64,000 nt of DNA from the NCBI GenBank assembly GCA_036346225.1, contig JARFIW010000453.1, forward strand, positions 3,100,001 to 3,164,000, written 5' to 3'. The translations under genes were made by a program, and so were the position numbers. Of the stretch, positions 10,140 to 21,473 are shown one piece after another. The notes under the pieces were generated by a model. That model saw only the letters and a list, made by a program, of their open reading frames with translations. It ran no database searches and had not been told where the DNA came from. Numbering within the stretch: position 1 is the first letter of the stretch; every line of letters starts with the position of its first letter. This DNA is from Platerodrilus igneus (lineage: Eukaryota > Arthropoda > Insecta > Coleoptera > Lycidae).

Positions 10140-10560
10140 CCTATCCTTATCAACGCCCCAAATTTTGACTGTACCACTATATTGGAAGACAGAAACACTA
10201 CACATAATCTCGGTGTATTTTCTATACGACACAGACATACAGACCTACCTACAATGCTTAGACAATGTACTACAAACAATTGGAAACGCACCGACAATTA
10301 TCTACGCAGATGTCAATAACAGATCAACACTAGGGCACAATGACACCACAGACGAACGAGGCACGCTCCTTGAAGATTGTATCCAACATCACCTGAAAAT
10401 AAATCCTAAACTTTCCGACCATTACCCCATCTTGGGAATCGAACACAGACGTTACCCTAGCCATCCTCTATGCTAAAAATCTACTAGACTCTTGGACTAT
10501 CACTCGCCTAATCCAATCCAGCGATCATAACCCTATATCATTCAACATTTTACCTTAGTT
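10140..10560 (+). pseudogene. LINE endonuclease fragment (I/R1-like)
   Basis: The frame at 10165-10476 contains 'APTIIYADVNNRSTLGHNDT', corresponding to the conserved '(I/L)-x-G-D-x-N-A-H-S-x-L-W-x-x-x-x-x-(D/N)-x-R-G' block. The catalytic Asp is kept but Ala-His is lost. 'DERGTLLEDCIQHHLKI' follows. Then, after a shift, 'LIQSSDHNPISFNI' supplies the closing S-D-H motif (about 10500-10550). Several frameshifts separate these motifs. Confidence 0.7.
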
Positions 10561-11359
10561 AACACCCCGACAATTCTTAAAACTCCCTTCAACACTAACA
10601 AAACAAATTGGCCATTTTTCCTAAAAACCTGAACAAACTCTTGCCCAAAGATCCAAATTCACCTGTACTCAACCATAATCGAGAAATCCACACACCTTAA
10701 TCCAATCTTCCCAACGTGCTGCAATTACGATGATCCCAAAAACATCACGTGACCCTCACTTTGCCCTAGTAAAATTCATCATTACAAGAGGAAATATCAC
10801 AGATTACCAACCTGCGTCATAAGATGCAAAGACTAAGAAGGTGCAACAACATGGATCAACAACAATTACTAACCACGTTAGATCAATATTTAAAAGCCAA
10901 GAAAAAAATCTCCAAGATATCACCAATGAACCCGACGCTGACCCATGGGAAACATATCACAGGTAAGTCAAATCCCCTACAGCAAATATCCAAGTTATAC
11001 TCAGCTCCTTACAGAACCCAACCATCCAAAGCACTTCATCCCTACTCCTAAATACAGCAATTCCCCCATAACATTCTCCGCCCCAACCTATTACCGGCAG
11101 TTAATAGTCGATAACAGTAAAATTCTTCCAAAAACTTCTACTGATGATATCCTTAACGCCAATCTTTTCAACACAATAGTTTCAAATTAAAACCCCCGAA
11201 CGTTACCCTGCTCTGACCAAATTTCCAACATCATTATCAAAAATCATGGCCTGTTATCCGAGCACCTATCAATGCCCTATCCCGCATGTTTAACCCTTGG
11301 AACCTTTCCTAACATCATAAAACAAGCAAGTATCACACTAATTTAAAACCTAATACACC

Positions 11360-11990
11360 TTCTGAAAAACCAACTTCCTATAGACCGATTGCTTCTCCCA
11401 GCCGTTAGAAAACTCCTTGAAAAACTCATACTACATAAAATCAAAACCCGCATTGAAACCCATTCCATCATATCTTTGAATCAGTATGAATTTCGTCCTA
11501 ATCATAGCGCAGAACAAGCCATTTATTCCTTTATCACCAAAATCAAATCTTCAAACCACAAATACGTCCTAGCCATTTTCCTTAACTTTCGCTCTGCTTT
11601 CGATCTCCTTTGGTGGCCCGATATCTTCAACCAACTTAAAATCCTAGAATTCCTTTCAAGCGTATCCCAAATCATCAAATCTTATTTATCATCCCGCACT
11701 GCTATAGTTAACGCCAAATTCGTCTCTACTACCACTTTAATATTTTAAGGCTGTCTTCAAGGATCCATCTTACCACGCACTCTGTGTTACCTATCCATTA
11801 ACCCCTCCTAAATACCAAATAGTGATATCCTCACCTAGGCTAATGAGATCACCTTCCTAATCCACCGCAACTGCCGACTAGAACTAGAAACAACAACCAA
11901 TATCTTAATAAAACAACTTGAATCCTGGTCCATACTGAACAAACAACCGATCTCTCATACGAAAACACCCGCGCGGAAGTCCATAAGCCC
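11360..11990 (+). pseudogene. LINE reverse transcriptase fragment
   Basis: The frame at 11389-11748 reads 'LLPAVRKLLEKLILHKIKTR' (RT block 1-2), 'IISLNQYEFRPNHSAEQAIY' (usual N-Q-x-G-F-R-x-x-x-S), then 'LAIFLNFRSAFDLLWWPDIF', which corresponds to the first catalytic D-x-x-x-A-F-D block with the leading Asp changed to Asn. Beyond a stop, a 'GCLQGSIL' segment and weak remnants of the A-D-D box ('YLGxxNEITFLIH', about 11835) follow. It could not copy RNA in this state. Confidence 0.8.
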
Positions 11991-12224
11991 ATATCTTTAA
12001 CCTACCGATCACTTTTTTAGACTCTGTCTTTTACTTGGCAATTACCCTTGAAACCCGTCGTAAAATGAACATCCAGCTGAAAAAAATCCGCTCCAAAACC
12101 AAAACAATCCTATATAATATATAACACTCTCTCCCTAAATCGATTCAGTTAACCCAGCTAATTAGAAAATTAATCCTGAATAACATCATCATACCCATCG
12201 TCCGCTACGACATAGACTGCAAGG

Positions 12225-12446
12225 TGTAAAATTAAGATAATTATTAGGTTTGTCATCGCTGGTGACAATTAAGAAACAACGACAGATGGCGCTAGGGTTT
12301 ACTGGTTAAGCTGACGGGGCAATATGATTAACGTTAATTGCTCATCATGTAATTAATAATTGAATAAATAAAACATACTGTTTATCGAGAGTACAAGAGT
12401 TCTTATTCATTGTCTAACTGCCTTAAATAAAGCACGAAACATCACA
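12225..12446 (+). mobile_element. Possible solo LTR inside the LINE
   Basis: LINE-like C-rich text stops at about 12224 and resumes at about 12447. The insert starts TGTAAAATTAAG and ends ACATCACA, contains AATAAATAAAA (near 12363) followed by 'GAGTACAAGAGTTCTTATTC', and has no reading frame. TG...CA ends and a polyadenylation signal fit an LTR. No matching target duplication was found, so this is tentative. Confidence 0.35.
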
Positions 12447-13180
12447 TAAACTTCTGGCTCCCACTTACCACATCTCACTCTCGTAGAATCCTAGACCCCA
12501 TAATGCGCCCCTACTTATTATCCGTTTTCCAAGCTCTCCAAACCACTTCCACCACCACCCTATACTCACTCCTAAAAATACCCCCTCTCAAAATTCAGTT
12601 GCACACCGTTGTACAAATCCGCAATTATAAATTCCAAAGACCAATCTAGCTTCACAACGAATCAATTTCCCCCATACATACCAAAATATCCCCACCACAG
12701 AAATCAAATCCCGCATTTACAATCCCCTACTTCAATCCTAGCAATCATCCTGAACTCAATCAAATACCAACCTTCCTATTTTCACAGACATCCCCACCCA
12801 TATACCCCTCCACAAGAACAACTCTACAATAACTATAAGGTTATGGTAAATTCCGCCATAAGCTACACCCCTTCTACTTAATCCCTTCTCTGCCTCGTCC
12901 TTGTAATCGAAACATCCCAGAAACACCGGACCACCTACTTTACCACTGACCAACAATTTCCCAACTAAGAAGCAACTTCAAGACCAATATGGACCTAGAT
13001 CCTTACTCTTCACTACAAAACCTAAACTTCTTAGCTACGCATTATCCCATCCTTTTGAACCAATTCTTTCAAAACATCATTCACAACAAACACCCTATTC
13101 CCTCCTCTTAGCACCTAGCACATCATTATATATAACAAATTACCGTTTGTACAAAAACAAACGCCCTTACTAGCTAAAAT

Positions 13181-14020
13181 ACTGATATAGCTATGAAAAA
13201 TCAGTTGTAAACTTTTTTACAAAAAAGATGATACCAGTAAACTACTTAGAAGTAATATTATATATAACTTGCTTCTGTAAAAGAACGTACGTGGGAAGCT
13301 CCAGTTAGTGGTTATCGTCTAACGCTACATAGATCAGATTCGGGAAGAAAAGTTGTCCCCTTGTACAACACGTACACAGTACCCAGCACATCCCCAAATA
13401 CGAAGAGGTGGAAATATTAGATTACGAAATGAACTATAAGATTCGACGTTTTTTTGGAAGCGTATTACATATTTAGAGAAGATAATTCAATTAACCATAG
13501 ACAAGATACCCAAAATTTACATCCTATTTATTCAAATTTTTACAGGATATCCAATTGTATAAAATCAAGGCTCATTGCAAACATGTAGTATTGTTTAATG
13601 TAATAGTACATATGGAACCCTAATTCATATCAGACTGGTTTTCGAAAATTGTTCATTCTTGGCTGTCGGTTTATATCCAGTAGATGTGATATTTTAATAT
13701 TAAGTTTAAAACAAAAAGAAATACCCATCGGTGTCCTCTATTCACATGTCATTCACATGTCAGCTGTTTTAAGATTTTAACAACTAACCCATGTTTGAGG
13801 TTTTTTTGATTATTCGTCATTAGATTTTAAGTAAGTACTTACTGTGATATTTTCAAATGATTTTTACCTTATTGGCATTTAAAAAATTTTTTGTAGTGTC
13901 TTTGATAAAAGCAACAACCTTGCCGAAACATAAGACTATTAATAAATTGATGAAAAAAGAATATCGTATCATTTTTTGGACAACATCCCAATTTGCAAAC
14001 TATATATACTGCTCTCTTTC
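13181..14020. other. No recognisable gene
   Basis: AT-rich DNA. A short tandem ATTCACATGTC pair lies near 13740. The open frame at 13857-14123 has low complexity and runs into a tandem repeat; it resembles no protein I know. Confidence 0.5.
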
Positions 14021-14024
14021 TTTA

Positions 14025-14097
14025 GTTTGGGGTCCCACGTTTTGGTTGCCAAAAATTACAGTGCTTTTTCTCTGGTTTGGGCTCCCACGTTCTGGGG
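14025..14097 (-). repeat. Two units (period 50 bp) resembling a retroelement leader
   Basis: 'GTTTGGGGTCCCACGTTTTGG' at 14025 and 'GTTTGGGCTCCCACGTTCTGG' at 14075 differ at two positions. On the minus strand each contains AACGTGGGA(C/G)CCC, similar to the stretch right after the primer-binding site of many LTR elements (GCCCAACGTGGGGC). No adjacent LTR is evident. Confidence 0.5.
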
Positions 14098-14149
14098 GAC
14101 AATTAATACTGCGGTCTTCCTGAAGATTTCTGCTTAAAAGTTCCACGAC

Positions 14150-14478
14150 TTTCTGAGATACCCTCCTTTCGGGAACCTCAGGCCCCTGGACTTGCCACTC
14201 GAAAGGTGATTGTTTCAGTTCGGTCGAACCAGGGAAGTGAGTTTAGAGCAAAAGGAGCCATCGTCTCCTTCTCATTTCTGGTAAAACTACTGTCTCCCAT
14301 GAACAGTAAGCTAATAGATCTCTGGGTATCTTTCGAGAGAATTCTTTGAAGTCTGGCACATTCAGGATATCCTTCGATATCTTCACAGTACCTCCTCCAT
14401 GATTCTCTCTTGGCCTTCCTCAGAGCTTTGTTATACCTTCCTGGTAGTTCTCCTCCCCAACTGAGGGCAGTTTTCGTT
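14150..14478 (-). pseudogene. LINE ORF2 linker fragment (LOA/Jockey-like)
   Basis: On the minus strand the frame gives 'CPQLGRRTTRKV', then after a shift 'NKALRKAKRESWRRYCEDIE' and 'ECARLQRILSKD', and near 14260 'SFTRNEKETMAPFALNSLPW'. R-x-S-W-R-x-Y-C-x-x-I-E is the hallmark of the endonuclease-to-RT linker of insect LOA/Jockey-type elements. This is the piece expected directly after the endonuclease found at 16391-17190 on the same strand, so the two probably belong to one LINE split by the gypsy fragment between them. Confidence 0.8.
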
Positions 14479-14490
14479 ATATATATATAT

Positions 14491-16012
14491 ATTTACTCTC
14501 TCAACCGGATTCGCTTGAGGATGATAATAAGCATTAAATATTATCTGAATTTTATACGAGGATGCCAACTTGCCGAATTCCTTAGAACGAAACTGAACAC
14601 CATTATCGGTAAGTAAATATTGCGGAACACCAAACACTAATATAACATTTTCTTCCAGACGTTGCACCACAGCTGAAGCTGTAGCAGAACGTAACGGGAA
14701 AAACAATGAAAATTTCGTAAAACAATCGGTAACTGACAAAATATAGCAATAACCTCTAGAAGAACGCGGTAACGGACCTATAATATCACAAGATACCATC
14801 TGCCAAGGTTTCTTAACAATTGGGTGTCTGGACATCAGACCTGCAGGTTTCTTCTGCTCAGGCTTTTGCTCTAAACACACTTTACAATGGTTCACATAAC
14901 GAGTAGCATCAGCTTTCATTTTCGGCCAATAATGTAAACGAGAAATACGACTAAAAGTCTTAAAAATACCTAGATGACCTGCAGTAGGCTCATCATGAAA
15001 CTTTACTAAAAGTTCTTTACGGCGAAATTTCGGGACAACTTCTCTCCAACAATCATCTTCTTCAGAAACATCCGGATAATCAACTTTCATCCGCTTATAC
15101 AGAGTATCACCAACCATTTTCCAACTATTATAGACAATCGGTCTAGTCTGCACAAGCTTACACATACGATTATACCAGCGATCAATTTTCGAATTTACAG
15201 GAGGCCCCACCTCTTCACGCTCTCCCACAACCACATTGACAACATTAACCTCAGGCACGGAACGAGATAACGCATCAGGTACATGATGGTCTTTACCTTT
15301 CCTATGTAGAATCTCAAAATCATGCTGCTGTAACCTAATAGCCCATCTGGCTAATCTACCTGATGGTTCTTTCAAATTATTTAACCACACTAGGGAATGA
15401 TGGTCCGTAATGACGGTAAACCTAGCGCCTTCAAGATACGGACGTAACCTTTCAATAGCCCAAATCACAGCTAAACATTCACGCTCGGTAACGGAAAAAT
15501 TTCTTTCTGCTTTAGTAAGAGAACGACTAGTATAACATACGACATATTCTTGACCATCCTTGGTTTGAGTTAGGACTGCGCCTAAGCCATAACCAGAAGC
15601 ATCTGTTTGCACACAAAACGGTAAGTCAAAATCAGGACATCTAACGATAGGGGCGGAAATCAAATGGTTCTTAATAGTAGTAAACGCAACATTACAAATT
15701 TCGGACCAATCAAATTTACAATTCTTTCTTAACAAAGCCGTTAACGGGGCGACAATTGACGAAAAATTCGGAATAAAACGTCTATACCACGAAGCCATAC
15801 CTACAATTCTCCTAACTTCGCTAACAGACTTCGGTGGCGGTATGTTCAGAATAGCGGTAACTTTTTCAGGATCAGGGAGTAACCCCTTACTATTAACAAC
15901 GTATCCAAGATACTTAAGTTCAGGTTTGCAAAAATGACACTTCTCACGACCTAACGTCAGACCAGCATTACTTAAACGGGTAAATACTTCTTGTAGCATT
16001 TCGATATGTCTC
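14491..16012 (-). pseudogene. Ty3/gypsy pol fragment: RT thumb, RNase H and integrase, open but truncated both ends
   Basis: An unbroken minus-strand frame from about 16010 to 14491. It begins late in RT ('LQEVFTRLSNAGLTL', 'KYLGYVVNSKGLLPDPEKV'). RNase H follows with D133 ('QTDASGYGLGAVL'), E174 and D199 ('VITDHHSLVWL'), numbering from the first Met at 15999. The integrase zinc finger has H335/H342 and C372/C375. The integrase catalytic triad is D405 ('VSCDIIG'), D465 ('LLTDNGVQF') and E500 ('HPQANPVERVN'). Three residues after E500 the text turns into a short (TA)n tract and then LINE sequence. The RT active site, the integrase C-terminus, gag and protease are missing. The complete set of RNase H and integrase catalytic residues and the absence of stops suggest a young fragment. 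The enzyme would make and insert element cDNA. Confidence 0.93.
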
Positions 16013-16390
16013 TAAAAATATAAGTTGTACATAAGAGTTTATTTTGAAAGCTCTGGCCAGTGCGAACGTCGATTTAGTAGTAAGTTATTGTTTATATTTG
16101 TTGCATTTAAGGCGTACTAGTAGGCGCCGTATGTTTGTTCAAATGTATATATATATCTGTGTCAATTAATGTAATCCTTACAGCTATGTGTAGAAATAGA
16201 GCCAGCAACCGAAGATAAGGTGTATCATTTCACTTAAGATTGCATGTGCAAGTAGGGCAAATCAGAGCATTCTACACCGTGAGTTTCTCTTTATTTTTTC
16301 TTTATTATTACTACCAAGTGCTAAGAAGCTTTCTCGACCAGTAACGAGATTCTTATGATTATAGCTAGCATTGTGTCATTACTGGTGGTG
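16013..16390. other. Joining DNA between gypsy fragment and LINE; possible LTR remnant
   Basis: On the minus strand a block starting TGTAGAATGCTCTG at 16276 and holding AATAAAC near 16040 precedes the truncated gypsy pol. It could be a remnant of that element's 5' LTR fused to pol by deletion. No primer-binding site or second copy supports this. Confidence 0.25.
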
Positions 16391-17190
16391 CCCACCCGAT
16401 TTTGTTATCGTTAAAACCTATCTCTAATCTATACTGTTTATATGCCCGTAACAATGCTGAGGTAACCGCATTGGTAATATTCCCCGACGCCACTTCATAT
16501 CCACACAGCTTTGCACTGTTAAAGCTTCGCTTGCAAGGTACCGATCTAGGTCTAATTTATAGTTACCCCAAGTAGTTTTTCTTAAGTTGCAATAAAATTC
16601 CTTCACCTGGTTGAGTCCGGTAAAGGAAAATCTTATGTATCTGTGGTTTGAACAGCTCTCCTTATCAGACACATGGCAGTTCTTAACTAAGTTGATTATG
16701 TACGGCGAACATATGGTTATATCAATGACTTCCATTCTACGTCTATATACGAAGGTTGGAGTATTACCTTTATTCAAAATGTTTAAATGATTTACCATTA
16801 TGAATTATATTATTGCTACACCTCTAGGATTGGTTCTAGTACTGCCCTATACTGTGTGGTGAGCATTTGCGTTGCTACCAATGACGAGGTGAGATTTATC
16901 CGCTCTGCACCTAGCCACCAGCGCCTATAGTTCCCTTGAGGGCGGGAGGCCGGTAGAGTCAAACGGAAAATAGGCCAATCCGAGTGCAATCTCCTTCGGC
17001 CCACCTCCGCCTAATCCCACCTTTACCGCAATAAGGTCTTGTTGACAGAATTCTATAAGTTGCAACCACTTGAGGTTGTTGTTGATTAGTATACAAGTCC
17101 TGGGTTTATCAGAGGATCTGCTATATACAAGTGCCCCACCGATTGAACTCAGTCCTAGCACCTTTCCTTGCAAACCCAAGGTTCTTGGAT
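16391..17190 (-). pseudogene. LOA/Jockey-like LINE endonuclease
   Basis: From 17179 downward the minus strand reads 'LGLSSIGGALVYSRSSDKPR' and 'PKEIALGLAYFPFDSTGLPP', the G-G-A-x-x-Y...K-P-R-x-x-I and A-Y-F-P-x-D pattern of this endonuclease group. Near 16885 'VIGSNANAHHTVWGS' replaces the usual G-C-D-A-N-A-H-H, so the catalytic-region Asp is lost. The frame at 16424-16798 gives 'NTPTFVYRRRMEVIDITIC' and 'SCSNHRYIRFSF', where S-D-H-R-Y-I is expected, so that Asp is Asn as well. Stops and frameshifts break it further. It lies 3' of ORF1 on the same strand, in normal LINE order. Confidence 0.85.
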
Positions 17191-17241
17191 AACGGCTTTG
17201 TGGCAGTCCCCATCAGCTTACATAGGGCTGCTGATGCTGCC

Positions 17242-18107
17242 CTACTGTGCTGCAGGTTCACTTGGACCACTTTTATCATCAGATAAATTGCCCTTGATAG
17301 GCTTGAACAAGACCGTTCTCAGCCCGTAATAGGTCTTGAACTTGGCCTGTTCAAGTACCTCATAGGGTCCCGGATCAACTGAAAAGGCCATGATAGTTCT
17401 TTCCTTATCGGCTTTTCGGAAAAGCATACGCCAACCACCCGTTTGCAGATTGAGATTCTGCTTCTGAAGTCGGGTCCTGGCAACTTTCTCCTCGACATCT
17501 CTGTCGGGGATCCATACTATAACCTTGGGTCTCCTCGGTAGGTCCGCTGCGTCCACTACTTTTATACATGCACCCTCCCAAAGGTCTCCCTTGGTCTCTA
17601 CATTGTGTTTGACCCACCCTTTAGTTTCTAGGTTAGCACAGGTCAACCAAATTACACTGTCGGCAAACGTAGCACCCTCGAACTGTGGTGGGTTAGAGCT
17701 TCCTGAGAGAGTGTCGAATACAGCATCCAGAAGCATAATCTAGACGCTCATCGACTGCCCCTCAGTTAAGACTGAGTCCGGGTGATGTCTGTCTACCACC
17801 ACCACTCGCAATCCCCTAGCAGCAGCACTATATGACCCAATCTGCTCATGGCTATTGGGGCGTTTAGTTCGCTGCTGGGATTTAAATGGTGTCGGTGTGG
17901 AAGTCTCTAAACGAGGTTTTTTATTGCCCCGCTCTTCTTCTGCAACAACACCTTCTTTTTGGACGGTTTTGACTCCGTCCAAGTCCCAGCTTCGACTTTC
18001 TTTGCTTGCCTCAGGATTCTATGCTGAGCACCTGAAAGCCTCTTTGCTTGCAGTCCAGTGTCTGCAAGCTTCTTTATTGTTTCCCCCATGTCTGGTGTAT
18101 TAGACAC
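17242..18107 (-). pseudogene. LINE ORF1 with DUF4780-like domain
   Basis: The frame at 17242-17982 is continuous except for one stop codon at 17740. 'RGLRVVVVDRHHPDSVLTEG' starts the folded part. 'FADSVIWLTCANLETKGWVK', 'LWEGACIKVVDAADLPRRPK' and 'VIVWIPDRDVEEKVARTRLQ' then match the pattern of DUF4780, found in ORF1 (gag-like) proteins of insect LOA/Jockey-type LINEs. It ends '...YYGLRTVLFKPI' before a short acidic tail. A frameshift near 17910-17980 leads to the N-terminal basic region (17907-18107). The protein would bind element RNA. It is the best-kept part of this LINE. Confidence 0.8.
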
Positions 18108-18720
18108 CGATCTTACAAGCGGATTGCATCCCGGGTCTGCTCCACCTCCATGGATAGGTTTTGGTTACCTGAGGGTTCCGCCATTGCTGGTTCCACCTCT
18201 TCAGGTTCAGTTTTACTAATGGTTTCAATTGTGTTTATAATTGTTCCCACGAGTAAGGGGGATGTAAATGGTCACCATGCCAGGTGCCCCCTGTAGACAT
18301 GGAAGGCGTGAATAAAACGGGGTGCCGCCCTGTTCCTCGAGTATTGGACCGATTGGGACTGGTCAACTATTCAGCCACGCATTCCTTGGGCTCGGTCCTA
18401 CACCACATGATTTAGGTTTTTTAACGAGGTTGTCTCTTTTTGGTCCGGGCGGTTAAGCCACACCCTCTTGTCCGTGAGATATGACCACGACAGCAGGGAA
18501 AGCGGGGTGTGTCGATGTTTCAGAATTGCCCCACCGGCTTCGTTTACCTCAGTGCAGGTCCATTAGCCACGAAACTACAGCTTGGGCTGAAAGAGATTAG
18601 CTTATCACGATCCTTCTCAGAGTAGATAGTCAGTCCCTTGGCCATTTATCCTGGGATTTTTCCTATTCACCACTTGGAGACGCGCCCAATGGGTAACCAA
18701 CCGCATGGGTCCAAACAAGT
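18108..18720 (-). other. GC-richer 5' leader of the LOA/Jockey-like LINE
   Basis: Composition stays GC-richer than the flanks up to about 18720 and then drops abruptly. No coding frame longer than a few dozen residues. The most likely reading is the LINE 5' untranslated region upstream of ORF1, which would place the element's 5' end near 18720. Confidence 0.5.
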
Positions 18721-19596
18721 TTAAAATGTAAACAAATAATATAACCGTCAACTTTGCTTTCATTTAACACTACTTTGAAACTACAATGGTTACGTTTGTT
18801 CATACCTATAAAATGTAAATGCTATCTTACACAGGGTGTTTCTAATATGCCATGCGCCTTATCTTTACGAGTAATTATCTGTAAGAATTATGAAAATTAC
18901 ATTTGAGCTTCCTAAAATGCGTTCTGGAAAATTATTAATTTTAAAACTATTCAAAATAAAAGCGTTTCAAAGTGGTTTGCTGTATTTCCACATGCTGACT
19001 CACAAAATAAATTGCAAATTGAAAATTAATGCCCTTTTAACCCCTAAATATCACAGTAATATATTACAGCAATGCAAATAGCAGACTAAGAATGCACGGC
19101 AATAATTACTCCCATAAATTTACTATTCGAATGAGTTGTTCGTACTGGTCACAATATTGTTAGTTTAATGAACGTCTCAAGATCAACTTCTTTTTTCTGT
19201 AATTATCTGTTCCAAACAATGGCATTGATGTTAATTTATTAATGGTTTTAACCTTACTATATCGCTAGTACTTGAAATGTAATTGTGTGCGAATTTATGG
19301 TAAAGTGTCTGGGTTACCTATTATTTGTAGACTGTTAGGCGATAATAATACAATAATAATTAGAAGCGATTAGAATTTAATAGGGGCAGTGATAAAAGTA
19401 ATACCAAAAGGACAAGGCAATTTCCTTAATAGCTAGTTACATTGTAACATTTGAAGTACAAGTCTACTTCTGAGTTATAATGTATCAAGTATTTCCAAAG
19501 ATTATAAATCTCCTTGTCTATTTTTTTACAACTCTGTGTAGATACTGTTATTTAATCAATAATTTAAACTCTATGGGACCATTTTGTTATGTTCAT

Positions 19597-19598
<2 letters not shown>
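18721..19598. other. No recognisable gene
   Basis: AT-rich. A 'CACAGGGTGTTTCTAATATG' block at 18831 looks like the terminal sequence of some Tc1/mariner elements, but no partner end or transposase follows. Confidence 0.45.

Positions 19599-19669
<71 letters not shown>
19599..19669. repeat. (AT)n microsatellite, ~71 bp
   Basis: Pure AT dinucleotide run. It creates a spurious Tyr-Ile open frame. Confidence 0.98.
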
Positions 19670-19673
<4 letters not shown>

Positions 19674-19868
19674 TTTATATACTTCACAAAAGCTTTTTGA
19701 TATACTAGGTTTTGATTATTCATCAAATTCACCTTGTTTTAATAACAACGCTTTCTTTCTCAAACTATCCCAGATTTGAAAGGCTTGGATGATGTAGTTA
19801 TGTAACAAATAAAGAGTTTCGACTTTTTGAAGGTCAAAGTTTTTCTGTTGCAGTTTCTTTTTCGTTGA

Positions 19869-21473
19869 TTGTATTTAGGTAAGTGTATGGCAACCAAAGA
19901 TGACAACCAGGAGCAAATAATTAAAATTCTAAAAGAATACACCCTCGAGAAAAAACGATTTTGTTTTTATTTTAGCACCGAACATTTATTCAAAAGATTT
20001 TCAGAATTATACGTTAAATTATTCAATAACTCTGGCCCTGAACTAATCAGATGCACAAGAAAATTAATAACACTAGACGACTCTGACGAAATAAATGATG
20101 TAATCAGAAACCAACACGAAGGAAAAACCAACCATCGTGGAATTAATGAAACCATAAAGTAACTCATAAGATGATACTGTTTTAAAGACATGAAAGAATT
20201 GACCACAGATTTTATTAACCAATTTGAACTATGCGACAAAGCGAAATACGACAGGAAACCCCCAAAGATACCCTTAATGTTAACTAAAACCCCTGACAAA
20301 CCTTTTCAAAAATTATATGCAGACACTCTAGTAGTAGAAGCACAAAACTATTTAACCATTGTAGATGCATTTACTAAAAAAGGCCAAGCAATACCCATCA
20401 TTTCTAAAAATATCATGACGTAACACAAGGATTTTTACAGTACTTTACATTTTATGGAACACCCGAAACAATAACTTTATATAACGGCAGCGAATTTAAA
20501 AATGAGACAATACAAAACACTCTATAATCCATTCCAGCTAAGAATAAAGTGATGAAAGGTATAGGGAAAGTTTAGCCTTCGATTTGATTGTTAAAACATG
20601 ATGCTGACTTACACAGCTTAATACTAAAAAATTGTATTTAAAATATATGCAATGCGCCCTTGTCGGATTTGCAACAAAAACGAGTTATTGAAATTAATTT
20701 AGGCTAGTCACAATTTATAATCACTTAAATATAGAATTAAGAATTATTCTGTATGTATATATAGAAATTATTTTTAATTTGCTGTGTAAATCCACCTTGC
20801 GCACAAGGTCATCAACTTTATTCTTATTTGGAATGGACTATAGAACTCCACAAAATAAAAATTTATTTTATAACGGAAAACCACCCTGAATCAAATGAAC
20901 TAATTGAACGACTACATTCAACCCTGTTAGAACAAATTCGATTATTAAGAATAAACTATAAAAAATATATATATAAGCAATTTAATGTCATATGTACTAA
21001 TCGCCTATAATAATACAATTAACTCATCGACAAATTTTACACCCTTAGAATTAACTGTAGGACATTCAGATTCACGCAATTCCTATGACATACACTACAA
21101 CAAGGAAGTATATCAACAATACGCGAAGAATCACAAAGGAAAACTAAAAATAACTTATGACAAAGTAAAAGATAAATTAGACAACGACAAGGAACGTATC
21201 ACCACAGCCCGTAATAAAAATACCGACGCAAATAAATTCTCAATAAAACAAACCGTGTATGCGAAAAATTTCCAAAGCAAGCGACATAGAACGGTACCCA
21301 GAAATTTAGGCCCATTTATTAAGAGAATATCCGACAAAAATATAGCAGTAGTAGACAACGGCAAAATAACGAAGTACATTCACTTAAAAAACTTAAGACA
21401 CCCTGTAATTTCAGATGGACAATTATCGCCCATACCGTCAACCTCCTCCCAGGTAGAACGGACACCAAAATAG
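19869..21473 (+). pseudogene. Errantivirus-like integrase, broken
   Basis: The linker 'KLFNNSGPELIRCTRKLITL' and the H-x-G-x-x-N-H-R-G zinc-finger start ('HEGKTNHRGI', near 20120) are typical. The second half of the zinc finger keeps only one Cys ('FELCDKAKYDR'). The first catalytic Asp is present ('KLYADTLVVEA', near 20320). The second is replaced by Tyr ('ITLYNGSEF', near 20480). The Glu lies beyond the MITE in 'HPESNELIERLHS' (near 20890). The C-terminal part (20985-21473) is a clean open frame through 'LIAYNNTINSSTNFTPLELT' to 'YIHLKNLRHPV'. Stops, frameshifts and the MITE separate the pieces. Confidence 0.88.
20528..20837. mobile_element. Non-autonomous DNA transposon (MITE), ~310 bp
   Basis: The left end TCCATTCCAGCTAAGAATAA and right end TTATTCTTATTTGGAATGGA are inverted repeats over about 27 bp with few mismatches. 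The insert interrupts integrase codons. Flanks 'CTCTATAA' and 'CTATAGAA' form an imperfect 8-bp (or exact 5-bp CTATA) duplication, compatible with a hAT-type insertion. No reading frame inside. Confidence 0.8.

Larger units (their letters stand above)
9870..13180 (+). mobile_element. I/R1-like LINE, heavily decayed
   Basis: The base composition changes to C-rich and G-poor on this strand, which is unlike the flanks and typical of some insect LINEs. Endonuclease remnants lie at 9870-10560, RT at 11360-11990 and C-terminal sequence at 12450-13180, so most of one ORF2 is represented in order. ORF1 was not identified. An LTR-like block interrupts it at about 12225-12446. Confidence 0.7.

Noticed and set aside
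18831..18850. Tc1/mariner end (CAGGGTGTTTCTAA)
   Set aside because: No inverted partner, TA duplication or transposase within a plausible distance.
19480..19779. Open frame of 99 codons with a Tyr-Ile repeat
   Set aside because: It exists only because the (AT)n run has no stops in that frame. The flanking parts are low-complexity.
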